A stretch of DNA of 64,000 nt from Talinum fruticosum (lineage: Eukaryota; Streptophyta; Magnoliopsida; Caryophyllales; Talinaceae): NCBI GenBank assembly GCA_021018815.1, contig JAITYX010000003.1, forward strand, positions 5,504,501 to 5,568,500. Direction: 5' to 3'. The notes under the pieces are model-generated. The model made no database searches. It saw only the letters and a list, made by a program, of their open reading frames with translations, and had not been told where the DNA came from. Shown piece after piece: positions 44,221 to 56,329 of this stretch; positions within the stretch are counted from its first letter, which is position 1, and each line of letters starts with the position of its first letter. A program made the position numbers and the translations under genes.

Positions 44221-47200
44221 CCTTGACAGTGGATGTTCACGCCATATGTCGGGAGATGCGGACTCTTTTCCGAGTTGAACGGACATAAAGGAGGAAAAGT
44301 CACATTTGGAGATGAAAGCAAGGGCAAGATCGTGGGGATTGGCAAGATTGGAAAAGGAAGCAATCTGGTCAGTCCAGTCTATCTTGTCAAGGGATTGAAA
44401 TATAATCTGCTCAAAGATCTCTCAACTATGTGACAAAGGTCAAGAGGTAAGATTCACTCGGACCAATTGCACTATTTCCGATGGTTCTACCAAAGAGATC
44501 AAGCTTTCGGTAAGAGATCAAGTAATACATACATCATCCCTCTTTCGACCCAAGTCGAACTTATCTTGTTTAAAAGCATCTCTCCATGATGATTCTTGGA
44601 CTTGGCATCGTAGATTAGGTCATATTAGCATGCATACTATCAAGAAATTGGCTTCTAATAGTTTAGTTAGGGGTTTACCCAATTGTGCTTTTGAGAAAGA
44701 CAAAGTATGTGAAGCATGCACCGTAGGGAAACAAGTCGATCTTCATTCAAATCTCTCAAGACAGCTTCCACATCCAAAGTACTTGAATTACTACATATGG
44801 ACTTATGTGGTGAAATCCTCGTGAAGAGTCTCGGAGGTAAATCGTACATACTTGTAATTATTGATGATTTTTCACTGGTTTACCCGGGTGTGTTTTCTTA
44901 AGCACAAAAATGAAGCTTTCAAGGAGTTCAAGCAAGCTCTGCGTAAAAATTAAAGTTGAGTCTCGGACTTAGATCCGGAGGATTCGAACCGACCATGGAA
45001 GGGAGTTCGATTACTCGAATTCTCGAGTTTTGTGACAAAATGGAATCTCTCACAACTTCTCAAGCACCCGTAACTCCTCAACAGAATGGAGTAGTAGAGA
45101 GAAAGAACAGAACCCTTGAAGAAACAAGCAAGGATGATGATGATTGAACACAACTTGCCTTATTATTTCCGGACAGAGGCAAGTGAACACAGACCAACTA
45201 CACTCTAAATAGATGCCTCATCGGACCCATTCTAAGAAAACACCTTATGAGCTCTACAAAGGGAAGAAACCAAATATCTCCTACTTGCGACCATTCGGAT
45301 GTAAGTGCTTCGTTCACAACAATGGTAAGGATCATCCGACCAAGTTTGATGCTCGGTCGACGAAAGTATTTTTCTAGGTTACTCCTCTCATAGCAAAGCT
45401 TATCGCATCTTCAATAATCGAACTAACAAAGTGGAAGAAAGCATCCACGTAGTATTTGATGAGCTCGAACAGGAGAAGCCAAGTGAGTCTTCATACTCGA
45501 ACCGAAGCTCGGAAAGGATGATGACGAAGTTAAGCCTACACAGACTCGGACCCAACCTCGCTCGTAATGAAGTCAATCGAACGAGGAAACTCGGATCGAG
45601 ACAGTTCAAGAGTTCGCCGAGAACGAACAAGTTAATCACTCGTAACAAGCTTCGAAGATGAAGCGATTCAGTCCACAAACCTAGTGAATCAAAGAACTGG
45701 TAAAGCATTCAAATTTACTTCCAGTCATCCCCAAGAAAACATCATTTCGATATCAACAAGTGGGGTAAGAACTCGTTCCTCTTTACACAATCTATGTGCA
45801 TTCACCGCATTCATTTCATTAATCGAACCCAAAAATGCACTAGAGGCCCTTAATGAACCTAAATGGGTAGAGGCCATGCAAGAAGAACTTAATCAATTCG
45901 AGAGAAACCAAGTCCGGACTCGACCAACCGACCTTCCGACCACCTAGTTATAGGAACCAAATGGGTTTTCAAAAACAAACCGGATGAGGGTGGAGTGGTA
46001 GTCGAAATAAGGCTAGACTTGTGGCTCAGGGATATAATCAAGAAGAAGGAATTGATTGTGGGGAAACCTTTGCACCGAGTAGCTGAATTGAGGCCATTAG
46101 AATACTATTGGCATTTGCATCCAAAGCATGCATATTAAATTATATCAAATGAATGTTAAGTGTGCTTTTCTCAATGGTTTTATTGAAGAAGAAGTTTATG
46201 TCGAGCAGACCTCCTGGTTTTGAAAACTCAGAATTTCCAAATCATGTTTTCAAACTTCAAAAGGCTCTCTATGGTCTTAAGCAAGCACCTCGAGCTTGGT
46301 ATGAAAGATCGAGTAGCTTCTTGGTTCAAAATGATTTCAAAAGAGGTCGGATCGATAAGACTCTCTTCATAAAGACCAAAGGGAAAGATTTCCTTATTGT
46401 TCAAATCTATGTTGATGATATTATTTTCGGTGCTACTAATGAATTTCTATGCCGAGAATTTTTTGAGTTAATGAGTCGAGAATTCCAAATGAGTATGATG
46501 GGAGAACTCAATTTCTTCCTTGGGTTGCAAATCAAACAAGACAAAGATGGAATCTTTGTTCATCAATCAAAGTACACCAAGGAACTGTTAAAGAAATACA
46601 AACTTCAAGATGCAAAGCACGCATCAACCCCTATGAGCAAGCAGTATAAACCTTGACTCGGATGACAAAGGTAAAGCAATAGATCGAAACTCTATCGAGG
46701 TATGATTGGATCTTTGCTATATCTTACTTCAAGCAGGCTAGATATAATGTTCAGTGTTTGTTTATGCGCAAGATTTCAAGCTAATCTAAAAGAATCACAT
46801 CTCACTGCGGTGAAGAGAATATTTAGATATCTTGCGGTACTCGGAATTTAGGTATATGGTATTCCGGAGACTCGGAACCGACTCGACTCGGGTACTCGAA
46901 GCGGACTACGCAGGATACAAAGTTGATCGAAAGAGCACATCCGGAGCTTGCCAATTTCTGGGTCAATCCCTAATATCTTGGCACTCAAAGAAGCGTAACT
47001 CGGTAGCTCTATCAACTGCAGAGGTTGAATATATTTCCACTGGAGCTTGTTGCGCTCGGATTCTTTGGATAAAACAACACTTGAAGGATCTTGGACTATT
47101 TCTCAACTCGGTTCCAATCAAGTGTGACAACCAAAGCGCAATCAGTATCACCAAGAATCCTGTCCAAGCACTCAAAAACAAAGCATATTAAGGTCAGGTA

Positions 47201-47347
47201 TCACTTCTTACGCGATCACTCGAAAAGGGTGATATTGCACTTGAGTTCATTCCTACTGATCTTCAATTAGCCGATATCTTTACTAAGCCTCTTAGTGAAG
47301 ATCAGTTTTGTTTTATTCGGAATGAGCTTGGTATGTTAAATGCTTAA
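44221..47347 (+). pseudogene. C2 pol (protease, integrase, reverse transcriptase, RNase H)
   Basis: The protease region starts at about 44224, where the expected DSG catalytic site is disrupted by a frame change (ALTVDVHAICREM). ELNGHKGGKVTFGDESKGKI and SPVYLVKGLKYNLL follow. The GAG-pre-integrase has GHISMHTIKKLAS-type text near 44620. The integrase core has HMDLCGEILVKSLGGKSYIL with IIDDFS (44780-44880) and NGVVERKNRTLEET (about 45083). The reverse transcriptase has ALYGLKQAPRAWYERSSSFL and the catalytic IYVDDIIFGATN (about 46410). RNase H has DYAGYKVDRKSTSGACQF and ISWHSKKRNSVALSTAEVEY, ending at a TAA at 47345. Many frames are broken. Confidence 0.88.
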
Positions 47348-47635
47348 TTCCGTACTACCTTTCGTTGCATAATTCTATGCTATGTGCTTTCTCTGTTAAT
47401 AACAATTAGTTCGATTGATTCAGTGATACTTGGGCTGATAGTTATTTCATGTTTCGAGTCACTCGAAACCTTTCGAGTCAAACTCGGACGTAGAAAAACT
47501 TGGACATCAAATTTTCTAAAACTATCTCTAGAACAGTGGAGAGTTTCGGATTATATTTTCAAAATCTTTTTCTCTCTCTCTCTCGATCACTGCGATCGGA
47601 TCTTAGCCGTGGATTTCTAACCGCTGGTATCTCAA

Positions 47636-47743
47636 CCGTTGAAGAGAACCGTCACACCGGTCTTTGGTGACTGATGGACAAGCCGAGTCGAACGAAGTTA
47701 TACTTAACGGATAGTTGACGGGCGCGCTAATTTTCTATAAATA
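47636..47743 (+). promoter_or_regulatory. Candidate internal promoter of C2 upstream of the 3' ORF
   Basis: A CTATAAATA box at 47735-47743 lies 251 bp upstream of the 3' ORF start. CCGTT (47636-47640, in CTCAACCGTTGAAGAG) and AACGG (47706-47710) lie upstream. The phrase AACCGTTGAAGAG is shared with C1 (there TAACGGTTGAAGAG on its coding strand). The leader after the box is CT-rich, as in many plant 5' leaders. Confidence 0.5.
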
Positions 47744-47985
47744 ACGTCTATCTATCTTCATCTCGGCATTCTAAACTCCATTTCTCTCAAAAGAAACTTC
47801 TCGCGGAAGATTACTACGTGAACAGTCACTCTTGATCGTCTACAAGCATCGAAGAAGCTCTCTCATCTCTCGTAAGTTACAACTCGCTCTCATCTCTTTC
47901 TTCTACATTTTTCATTTTCTTCTCTTCTACACCTCCTTCTCTCTCCTATTCGAAAAGTTTCATCTTTTCTCTCCTTCTCTCACAA

Positions 47986-49580
47986 TGCCTAAAAGAGGAA
48001 ACCATCCCGACTTCCAGGTTTCTCCCTCTTCCAAAAAGCCTCGCACCAATAAGCCGTAAAGCTCAACCCCTTCCAAACCCGTTGTCACCCAAGCACCTTG
48101 CGCTGGATGACAAATTCTTTCCAACAACCAAATTATCTTGGTTGTCCAACATACAAACCACCGGAGTATACCACTTCCTGTGTTTCAGCGAGTTCATCTA
48201 TCCCGAACTCGTTTCTAAGTTCTATGCTCACCTCACCCACTCCGAAAATGTTCTAACCTCTAGGGTTCGGAACATTACCGTTCGCATCAACACATCTCTC
48301 CTCCACCGCCTGTTCAAAGTCTCTTCTCTTTTCTTGAACAGCAATCCTATTCCTTTCACTCGAAGTCGCCGATGACTTCTTTGAAAAATACGCCAAAGAA
48401 TTCCCTAGGTCCAGGAAAAACTTTTCTATGACTCGGTTGAAGTCGAAGCTCGCCTTCAGTGCTTTCTGCCGATGAGAACCTTCTTCTCACAAGCATTCCA
48501 GCAAGGAGAACCCCAACTCCAAGCACCTCAAATCTCTCTTCGATATCCTTGAGGGATACGAAGTAGACCTCTTCCCCTCCATCATTGAGCGGATGGCCGC
48601 TGTGCCAGCTCAACTCCAATCCAAGAAGAACACCTCCCTTCCTTTCAGTACTCTTCGACCCTTGTCTTCAAACAATTCCAAGTTCCTCTCCCTCGGACCC
48701 AAACGCGGTGTCCGAGGCTGCCATTGTGGTCGGCAAGAAGGAACTACAGGGGTACGGATACCGAAAACCGACCCCGGTGTCCGGGTTCACAACTCGGAGC
48801 CGAGGCCTCCCTCTCCTCCTTAGACTCGAAATCAACCCCTCTCCCTCTTCCCTCTACACCTGGTGGTGCTCGCACCTCGGGTGCCTCTAAATCTCTCACT
48901 GCCCTCTTGTCCCTCGCTTTCATGGACAAGATCAGCTCCGTGTCTTCCGAATTTAGAGACATGCTCGGAGCTTTCAAATCTGTCCTCCAAGGTCCGACCA
49001 TCAACCAAAAGACCGGTCAATCCCAAATCCGAGAGCGAGCAGTCTCTAGTTCTTGAGATGAGGGAGCTGGTCAAGGAGCGAAGGAGCTGGTCGAGCTCCT
49101 CGAGAGAGACGGTCCAAGGCGGCTCAGGACTAGGATAACTCGGACGCGTCCGAAGCGTCTTCGAGCCTGAGTCCGACCTCCTCGGACAGCGGGAATGAGG
49201 AAGAAGAGGAAGAAGGCTGCAGATACGGCAGAAGATGATGAGGAACTCGCGGTCGAGGCAGGCCCTTCCGGCAAAGGGAAAAAGAGGCCGTGGCAACTGC
49301 CGAGGGTCGACTACTCCCAAGCTCAAATAGTCAGTACTCAGCTCGAGACAGCGATGCAGGTGGGTCGACAACCTAGCCTCTCCAGCGGGTCGACAGAGCA
49401 GCCCCTCCAGCCACCGAGGTCCCAAGGGAAGAACCCTCGATCCACTTTCTCCGGGTCGATCACTCGAGCTAGGCCCCCGACGATTACCCCGGTTCTCCCC
49501 TCGCTGCGCTCAAGCACGTCGTCAAGATCATATCGGCGCCGGCGAACCTCGGCCTCCACTCGAAATCCCCCTCCCTCGTA
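47986..49580 (+). pseudogene. C2 extra 3' ORF (env-position)
   Basis: It starts MPKRGNHPDFQVSPSSKKPR, stops after 24 codons and resumes (48082) with LALDDKFFPTTKLSWLSNIQ, FLCFSEFIYPELVSKFYAHL and INTSLLHRLFKVSSLFLNSN. Continuations in shifted frames include ADDFFEKYAKEFPRSRK-like sequence, KHLKSLFDILEGYEVDLFP-like sequence near 48520-48570, and a C-terminal acidic and basic tail (MRKKRKKAADTAEDDEELAV, 49195). Each block has a counterpart in C1 (28760-27220). No hydrophobic membrane segment is evident. It is probably the 'putative plant transposon protein' type of SIRE-like elements. Function unknown. Confidence 0.7.
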
Positions 49581-50006
49581 GGAGCCATACACCGAGTCAC
49601 ATTCCCTCGGTGTCCCCTAATTTTCCTCTTTCTCATTTTTTTGCTTTGTCCAAACAACTAATTTGTATTACTTGTTCTTTTCTCCCTTCTTTTTGTTAAT
49701 TTTTTTTTTCTGAAAGGCAAGGGGAGAAATAGAGTCAGAAAAATTGTTGTCTTGTTTAGGGGAGTTTTCGTTTTTTTAACTCTTGTAATTTCTATTAAGA
49801 TCAATGAAGTAATGCTTTCTCTTACATAATAATTTCTATCTTTAAAATGTTTCGAGCTTACATTATTTCATTGCTAAGTATCTTTACCTTATGCTCGACT
49901 ATATGCTTCTTGCTCCGAACTATTGAGTATATATTACTCATGCGCAAACCACTTAGAATCATTTTTCTCTAACAAAATTTCTGTTTAAGTATGGAATGCC
50001 TTTCAT
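49581..50006 (+). other. C2 3' untranslated region
   Basis: AT-rich and noncoding. It shares the TTGTTTAGGGGAGTTTTC stretch (about 49753) with C1. Confidence 0.7.
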
Positions 50007-50020
50007 CAAAAAGGGGAGAT
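50007..50020 (+). other. C2 polypurine tract
   Basis: CAAAAAGGGGAGAT lies directly before the 3' LTR. Confidence 0.8.
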
Positions 50021-51591
50021 TGAAGACTCGGACATTTCTCAACGCACTTCGAGTTGCACTAAACGAGTCGGTATAACAATCCCATGCTTTTAGAGTTTTG
50101 ATTCCAAGGCATTCTCGGTTTCGCAGAAACCTCCTTTTAGTAAAATAGTATCTTTTCCGAGTGATACGGTTTTCACTTATTACATTTATTGCTTATCTGT
50201 TTGAGACTCGTAAAAGTGGTTCTTTGTTCCGAGTCCATCTTCACTCGCATTTATCGCAGTTTAAATAGACTAGTGTTTCGTCTTTCTCTCACTCGGAATC
50301 TTACTTCCGATCACAAGCTCTATTCTCGTTAGAGTCAATATCTTTAGTCTGTTTCACACTTAGTCTATATCAAGTTATCTCACTCGATATTCTTTATGGA
50401 ACTTGTTCTATCGCTTAGACTAAGTCGGATGGAATTCCGAGTATCATGGATATTGGACTCGGAAAATTTTATTTCATTTCCGACTCGGATAATCGGTTGC
50501 TTAATTATCATAATTATTTTATTATCTCGTGTCTAACTTTGGACCAAAGTATTTTATACTTTGAGAACCAGAATTGATTTACTTTTGTAGGTTATTCATT
50601 CGAGGATACACCTTTTTCAAACCACAAAAGTAGCCGGCTTCGAACGTCAAATCACCAACAGACATGGCTTTTCACCTTCCCCGCTTCAGTCCCGTAAGAT
50701 TGTGTCGAAGTTGTCTATTTCCAAATCTGGAAAACCGAAACGCCAAGCTTAATGGTGGTTTCGACCTTATCTTTCAAGACACTACTAATGGTTTTGGGAC
50801 TTCCAAGAGAGACAAACCATTGTCCAACGTTCACATTGTAACGGATACTTTCTGAGTGACTCGAAAGCTTTTATCAACGGTCACGGAAGACTCTCGGTCA
50901 GCGAGATGAAGATAACAGCTACTCGCCCGATTACCTATAAATTGAAGCCACCTCACAAGACCCGAGGATTGCCGAATCTATTGTTAATACACATACTTGA
51001 GAAAAGTCATTGTATTTACTTTTAATCTTCTACTTACAACTCCCACTCTGTAATTCATTACTTTCGAGTTGTAAGGTCTTGTACTCAATTACAAACTCTT
51101 TCTTACATTCTTTGTAAGGTCCCTTAACTAAGCTGTAAGGGTTAACTCAGCTTAGTTGTCCCTAACTCGTAAGGGTTATCTCAGCTAGGAAGTACTAGAT
51201 TAGATAAGGGAATTTCGAGTCTAGGAAAACTTGTGTAGAGTTGTCTAAGGGAGCAACTCGGGTTCGATCGGTTCACGGTATTTTGTGGACTCAAAATAGT
51301 GGATTTGACTTCGTGTCCGGATTGACACGGTCCATGGTTTTCTACCCCAGGAGGGTTTCCACATAAAATCTAAGTGTTATCTTTCCGAGTTCATTCTAGA
51401 CTCGGACAGCCTTCATCGCTCTTGTTCTTTCCGATTGATTGCTTTCGAGTCCAATCTTTTCGACCCAGTTATTAGACTCGGAATCTATCTTCCTTTCTAC
51501 TTCGTGCAAAAGAGTGTGATTCCGCAGAGAATTTCCTATCACCCTATTCACCCCCTCTAGGGTGACTCGGACTCTCCCGAACAAACCTTCA
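50021..51591 (+). repeat. C2 3' LTR
   Basis: It matches 40731-42307 along its length, with a TATA-like CTATAAATT at 50934-50942. Confidence 0.92.
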
Positions 51592-53008
51592 AAGGCCTTT
51601 GACTTAAAGGGTTGATTGGCTATTTGGAAAATATTTTATTTTCAAAAATAGTTTGAGAAGTCTTAGGATGCACTTTTAAAATGAAAGAACAAAACAAGAA
51701 ACCCGAGTGCTACAAAGCTCCACTAGGCTAAAACTCGAAGCCGCCTTTGCTAGGAGCTAAGCCCAGCCAATAACTCGGAGTCCCGGGCTAGCTCGCCGAA
51801 TGACGATCTAGCGTCGGCCATCTCATCCGAAATGTTGAGGCGAGTCTCGGTCGGATGGCTCGGCCAATTTCCCAATTTTACCAAATTCTACAAAAAAAAA
51901 AAAGATGTAATTTTACAAATTAAAACATATTACAAGGAGTTGTCAGTATGTTTTGTAAGAAAAACCAACCTAAATAAATTCCTTTCTTATTATTTTGAGT
52001 TTACCAAAGGGACAACGGAAAGGGATAAAAAGCCACAAGACTAGGAAAGGTTTAGAAATGGACTGTATTGGTCAAAACTAATATTCCGGTGTTCAAGAGC
52101 GATGGTACGAAATGACTAGGGATACTCCTTATTTCGCCCTTCATAAAGATGACCTCCACTAATTAAATAACCGAGTAAAAATCACATTAGAAAAACAAAC
52201 AATCAACATGCAAAGGGCGAAATAAAAAATCAAGATAACAAACTCCAAATGGATGGAAATGTGCCCTCGAGGTTGACCCACCTGCTAGGCTCGGATCTTA
52301 ACCGAATTTTGCCATAATAACGATGAGGTCGATAGTGAGTGGAAGTGGTGAAAAGAGGGCTTTTGTGAGGTTTTAGAAAAAGATTTTTGGAGTGTGAGTG
52401 AGGAGAAGTAGAAAGAAGAGTGAGGAAGAGAATTAGGTAGCCTAAGGGGTAGAATATACAATTGAATTCATGTCCCAAATGAGGGCGGGAACCTTTTATA
52501 GAAAAATTTAGGGTTTATGAAACCATAAATTTAGCTCCTAGCCATTGGTTAAACAGATAAACCGAGCCGAGATTTCCGGAATGGATAAACAAAAATTCGG
52601 AAAACTAAACCACTCGAAACGACACTATTCCAAGAGACCTAAAGGCCGAGTGCCGAGTTGAAACGACCATGCTTTGTTGTCCGGGGGCTAGGCCTGGACA
52701 CTAAAAGAGACAAAACACCTTGTTTTTTGCAGGTAAGGGGTTGGCGCAGGTTCGGAGTTATGTATGGGAGCTCGAACTTGGTTTGGACCGACCAGGAAAT
52801 TGGATTATAGGTTGGTCCGGCCCAAGGCAATGCACTTTGGGCTATTTTTTACGCTGGTTGGCTTTTTGTGGGTTGAAATGGATTTTGTTACTTTATTTTA
52901 CTTCGATCTTAACCCGAGCATACAAAATAAGGTTGGGTTTTCATCACCGCGTTAACAACATAAATAAAATAAAGAAAAAAAATAAGAAAGCCACGTTTTA
53001 GGTGTCTA
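51592..53008 (-). repeat. LARD2 LTR, outer piece
   Basis: It follows the LARD1 LTR in order: GGTTTAGAAATGGACT near 52048, GGGATACTCC near 52118, CCACCTGCTAGGCTCGGAT near 52279 and an AGGAAGAGAATTAGGTAG block near 52421. It ends CGTTTTAGGTGTCTAAA. A weak TATA (CCTTTTATAG) lies at 52492-52501. The frames inside (for example 52720-53001) carry no domain. Confidence 0.75.
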
Positions 53009-54560
53009 AAATATAATGAGGCCATGAAATCTATGGATGCAACCTTTAGAACAAAGCTATTTATAGTGAGTTAGGTTCTATTATGCCTAATATAACCTAG
53101 AGTTTAACTCGATCTAACTAAAAATTACCAGCTGAGGAGGCCTAAATAGGTCTTTATGAAAAAGATGAAGCTTATGGCACCATAAACTAATTCAAAGTTA
53201 GGTTAATAGTTATGGAAAACACAAAAGAAATATATGGAGAACATTGAGATATATGCACTAGTGATTGAAATTGCCATAATTAGAACATTGTTTGCCATTG
53301 CATTCATTCATAGATTGTTTGTGCATCGGATGGATGTCGAAATGCTTTTGGAATGGAGACTTAGATGAAGAAATTTATATGTTTCATCCTGAAGGTTGTG
53401 CCACGCCCATAAAGGAAACTAAAGGGTGCAAGTTACTAAAGTTTGTGTATGATGTAAAGAAAGCTCCTAAAATATTGGATAACAAGTTTAACAAAACATT
53501 TGTGTCAAATGGTTTTTATGTGAGCAAAGGTAATTTGTGTGTGTTTTCAAGAATTAAAATTGGAAGATGCATAATTATTTACTTGTATGTGGATGATTTG
53601 TTAATTTTTGGAACAAGCATAGATCCTGTTAATGAAACTAAAGCTTTGTTGTCTTCATATTCTGATATGGAAAATATTTGTGAGCTTGATATTACATTCG
53701 AGTATTAACGTGAATAAACATGAAAATCGCTTCATATTAAATTAAATCTCATTATGTTACAAAGATGTTGAAAAAGTTTAATCACTTTGATATTGAATTT
53801 TTAAGAACACCATGTGATTCTAGTTTGCATTAGAACAAGCATCATGACGCTCCTATGCCACAATCTGAATATGAAAAAATCCTAGGCAGTTTTATATTTC
53901 TTATGAATTATACTCACCCTAACATAGTATATGTAGTGAGTAGCCTCATTAGATACACACTCAAGGGTAGCATTGATTAGGTATATATTATGAAAAGGAC
54001 CCTTTTGTTTTAGAAGGATATTGTAATGCTAATAAGATTAGTAATGATAAAATAAGCTCTACTGGTGGTTACATGTTTACACTAGGTGGAGGTGCAATTT
54101 CATGAAAATCTGCTGAATAGACTTGTATTACCAAGTCAATTTTGGAATCTAAATTTGTTGCTCTTGAGTTGGCATGTCAAAAAGTAGAATGGTTGAGGGA
54201 CCCATGTGTGAGCTTGCCTTTGCATGGAAAGCTAGCTCCCTCGGTTTCCATGCATTTTTGATTCTCAAGCAACTACATCCGTAGCAAAAGAAACTCTTAC
54301 AATGAAAAGAGAAGACAAATCCACATTAGAAACAATGTAGTTAAAAATCTTATTAAAAATGATGTTTAATCCCTACAATATGCAAGATCATAGAGGAATC
54401 AATATGCAAGATCATAGAGGAATCTTACAAACTGTCTAATTGATGGCCTTTATAAGAATGTTGTTTATGAGACATCTCGAAAGGATGGGTTAAGACCCAT
54501 TACACAAGTGGACTATGATGGATACCTAAACATATTGGGTCAAATGAAGTCATGGTACAA
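53009..54560 (+). pseudogene. Copia element C3: reverse transcriptase/RNase H fragment
   Basis: The plus-strand sequence begins EAMKSMDATF-like, the usual start of the copia reverse transcriptase domain. The main frame (53292-53708) has CFWNGDLDEEIYMFHPEGCA, LLKFVYDVKKAPKILDNKFN (YGLKQAP equivalent altered) and the catalytic IIIYLYVDDLLIFGTSID. Downstream broken frames give FNHFDIEFLRTPCD, YEKILGSFIFLMNYTHPNIV and RNase H-like text, ending near 54560. The 5' half (gag, protease, integrase) is missing, cut at the LARD2 LTR border. It is a different copia type from C1/C2 and resembles C4. Confidence 0.8.
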
Positions 54561-54645
54561 CAAAGAATGAATCCATTTTTTCCCCATCCTTGCTTATTAT
54601 GAAGTGCATTATTGTCAATGATTTGAGGTTGATCTTAGGCTCTTA
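54561..54645 (+). other. C3 3' untranslated segment before the foldback element
   Basis: Noncoding. It is continued by 55209-55584 on the other side of the foldback insertion. Confidence 0.5.
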
Positions 54646-55208
54646 GGCCCTGTTCGAACGTACATACAAAACGCACATAAATAAAAACATAAATAGAAAC
54701 AAACATAAACAAACATAAACAAACATAAAATAGCATAAACGAACAAAAACAAACATAAACAAACAAAAATGAGTTGTTTAATAAGAAACAAACATAAATG
54801 AATGAACATAAACGAATATAAACGAACATAAACAAACATAAAGAAAATAAACGAACATAAAAGAACATAAATGAATATAAAACATAAATAGATTATGTTT
54901 TTGGGGCTTGTTCGAAGTTACATGAAATATGGAATCTATTCATGTTTATATTCGTTTATGTTCTTTTACGTTCGTTTATATTCGTTTATGTTCGTTTGTT
55001 TCTTGTTTTAACACTCATTTCTGTTCATTTATGTTCTTTTATGTTCATTTATATTCATTTATGTTCGCTTATGTTCGTTTCTTCTCTTTTATATTTGTTT
55101 CTGTTCTTTGATATTCGTTTCTGCTCTTTTATATTCGTTTATGTTCGTTTCTGTTTATCTTTATGTTTATATTTATGTGCGTTTTGTATGTAACTTCAAA
55201 CATGCCCT
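54646..55208. mobile_element. Foldback-type element made of 10-bp (GTTTATGTTC) repeats
   Basis: The outer ends match in inverted orientation: ACATACAAAACGCACATAAA at 54661-54680 and TTATGTGCGTTTTGTATGT at 55173-55191. The left arm (54665-54895) consists of AACATAAACA/AACGAACATA repeats and the right arm (54940-55175) of their complement. The centre (54903-54924) contains GGGGCTTGTTCGAAGTTACA, which resembles the terminus. TTA occurs beside both ends (54643-54645, 55209-55211), a possible 3-bp target duplication. Frames of 60-83 codons rich in F, V, Y and C are artefacts of the repeat. It has no transposase, so it is non-autonomous. Confidence 0.75.
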
Positions 55209-55584
55209 TTATGTAAAGTCGAACTTGCACTTAATAGATTCATAGCCCTATAGGTTAGTGTAAGACAATACACTTCATAAATTCAACTACTTTGATGTAA
55301 AGGTGAGGTCTCCTTATATGACAGTCGTAGGGAGACTCCCTAGAAAATCAAGGAAAGAGGTGTAGGGCCAACGAAGTACAAACAATGTAAGTTCGCAGGA
55401 AATGCAAGAAAAGAAAGAAACAAGTGTATGAATATGATAGATTCTCAATTGGTCAGATGTGTATCAATATGATAGATTCTCGGTGTTCAATTCAAGTCAA
55501 CAAGACATAAACGCTTGCACAGTTTATTTTTGAGCAGATTGTTTTGTAAAATTCTTTTCGTAAAATTTTAAATTATGTGGGGAA
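55209..55584 (+). other. C3 3' untranslated region, continued
   Basis: It contains the phrase GGTCTCCTTATATGACAGTC and similar text common in copia 3' regions. A purine tract, TGTGGGGAAT, lies at 55576-55585. Confidence 0.5.
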
Positions 55585-56062
55585 TCATTAGAAAATTTTT
55601 TCACGTGTGCGACTTGCAAACAGAAAAAATAAAATATCCCACGTAGAAAGTGGAAAAAGTTGGAGTTTATATATATTCCATTCTTTCTCTTGTTCTTGAC
55701 TACGAAAATGGGACAAAGGATTGGACTAGTACGCATGCACATGCTGGCTAGGTCGGACTCCGTGTAGGGGGCTAGTGTGCTGATTATTTATTAGTTGGTT
55801 TACACGATTTATGCTGATTACTGTTTGTCAAAACTGTGTTGCTTATTTTTGGAAAGTGCTTAAATCATGTGAGTATTGTCTATACGATTTGACTAGCCGA
55901 TTTATACTATTTATGCTGATTTTATTCTCATCGTTTCTTGCCTAGATAGAGGCCAGAATTTATTTTTGCTACCTAGTCGATCAAGATTACTCTTTTCTAA
56001 AAGCTTTCATTCAGATTAGTTTTACACACTAAAGAAAAACGCTCTCTTTCTTTTCTCTAACA
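55585..56062 (+). repeat. Probable C3 3' LTR
   Basis: It follows the purine tract, begins (C)ATTAGAAAATTTTTTCACGT (expected TGTTAG) and ends TTTTCTCTAACA, giving inverted TGTTAG/CTAACA-type ends. A TTTATATATATTCC box at 55667-55680 fits a TATA about 85 bp into the LTR. Confidence 0.5.
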
Positions 56063-56267
56063 ATAATCCTGCTCACATAATAATCCTCGTGTTGGTGGTT
56101 TTCTAACTGGTCACCTCTAAGTGCATACAAGGAGATCAATGTTTTTGTAAGGCTGGGGATTAGACATTCGGATCAGCTTGGCATTGGTACTTAGGCATAA
56201 TTGATTTTAAGGCTAGTCGTTTTAATGGCCACGCCGGGTTTAAATGGATTTACTCTTTATCCAAATA
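56063..56267. other. Intervening sequence, unassigned
   Basis: Noncoding. I could not assign it to an element. Confidence 0.4.
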
Positions 56268-56329
56268 AACTTTTTTTGTTCTTTTTTATAGTTTCTAAAT
56301 CATTATTTTTAACAAGATTTTAACCAAAA

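Larger units (their letters stand above)
40731..51591 (+). mobile_element. Copia element C2 (SIRE/Maximus-like), full length but decayed
   Basis: LTRs of 1577 and 1571 bp (40731-42307, 50021-51591) both begin TGAAGACTCGGACA and end CAAACCTTCA. A tRNA-Met primer site and a polypurine tract are in the right places. The internal order is gag, pol, then an extra 3' ORF. The LTRs differ at scattered sites, so the insertion is not fresh. Flanks are ATAAGG on the left and AAGGCC on the right, only an imperfect target duplication. It lies inside the LTR of LARD2. Confidence 0.92.
38590..53008 (-). mobile_element. LARD2: second gag-only LTR retrotransposon, interrupted by copia C2
   Basis: It is the same family as LARD1 by gag, leader array, PBS and LTR text. 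The internal part lies at 38590-40651. Its 5' LTR lies at 40652-40730 and resumes after C2 at 51592, ending TTTTAGGTGTCTAAA at about 53008 (LARD1 ends TTTTTAGGTGTCTACA). The part from gag to the 3' LTR is missing on the left, where MULE sequence starts. Confidence 0.8.

Noticed and set aside
54615..55193. Several F/V/Y/C-rich frames of 60-83 codons resembling membrane proteins
   Set aside because: They are translations of 10-bp repeats in the foldback element. The hydrophobic pattern follows from the GTTTATGTTC unit.
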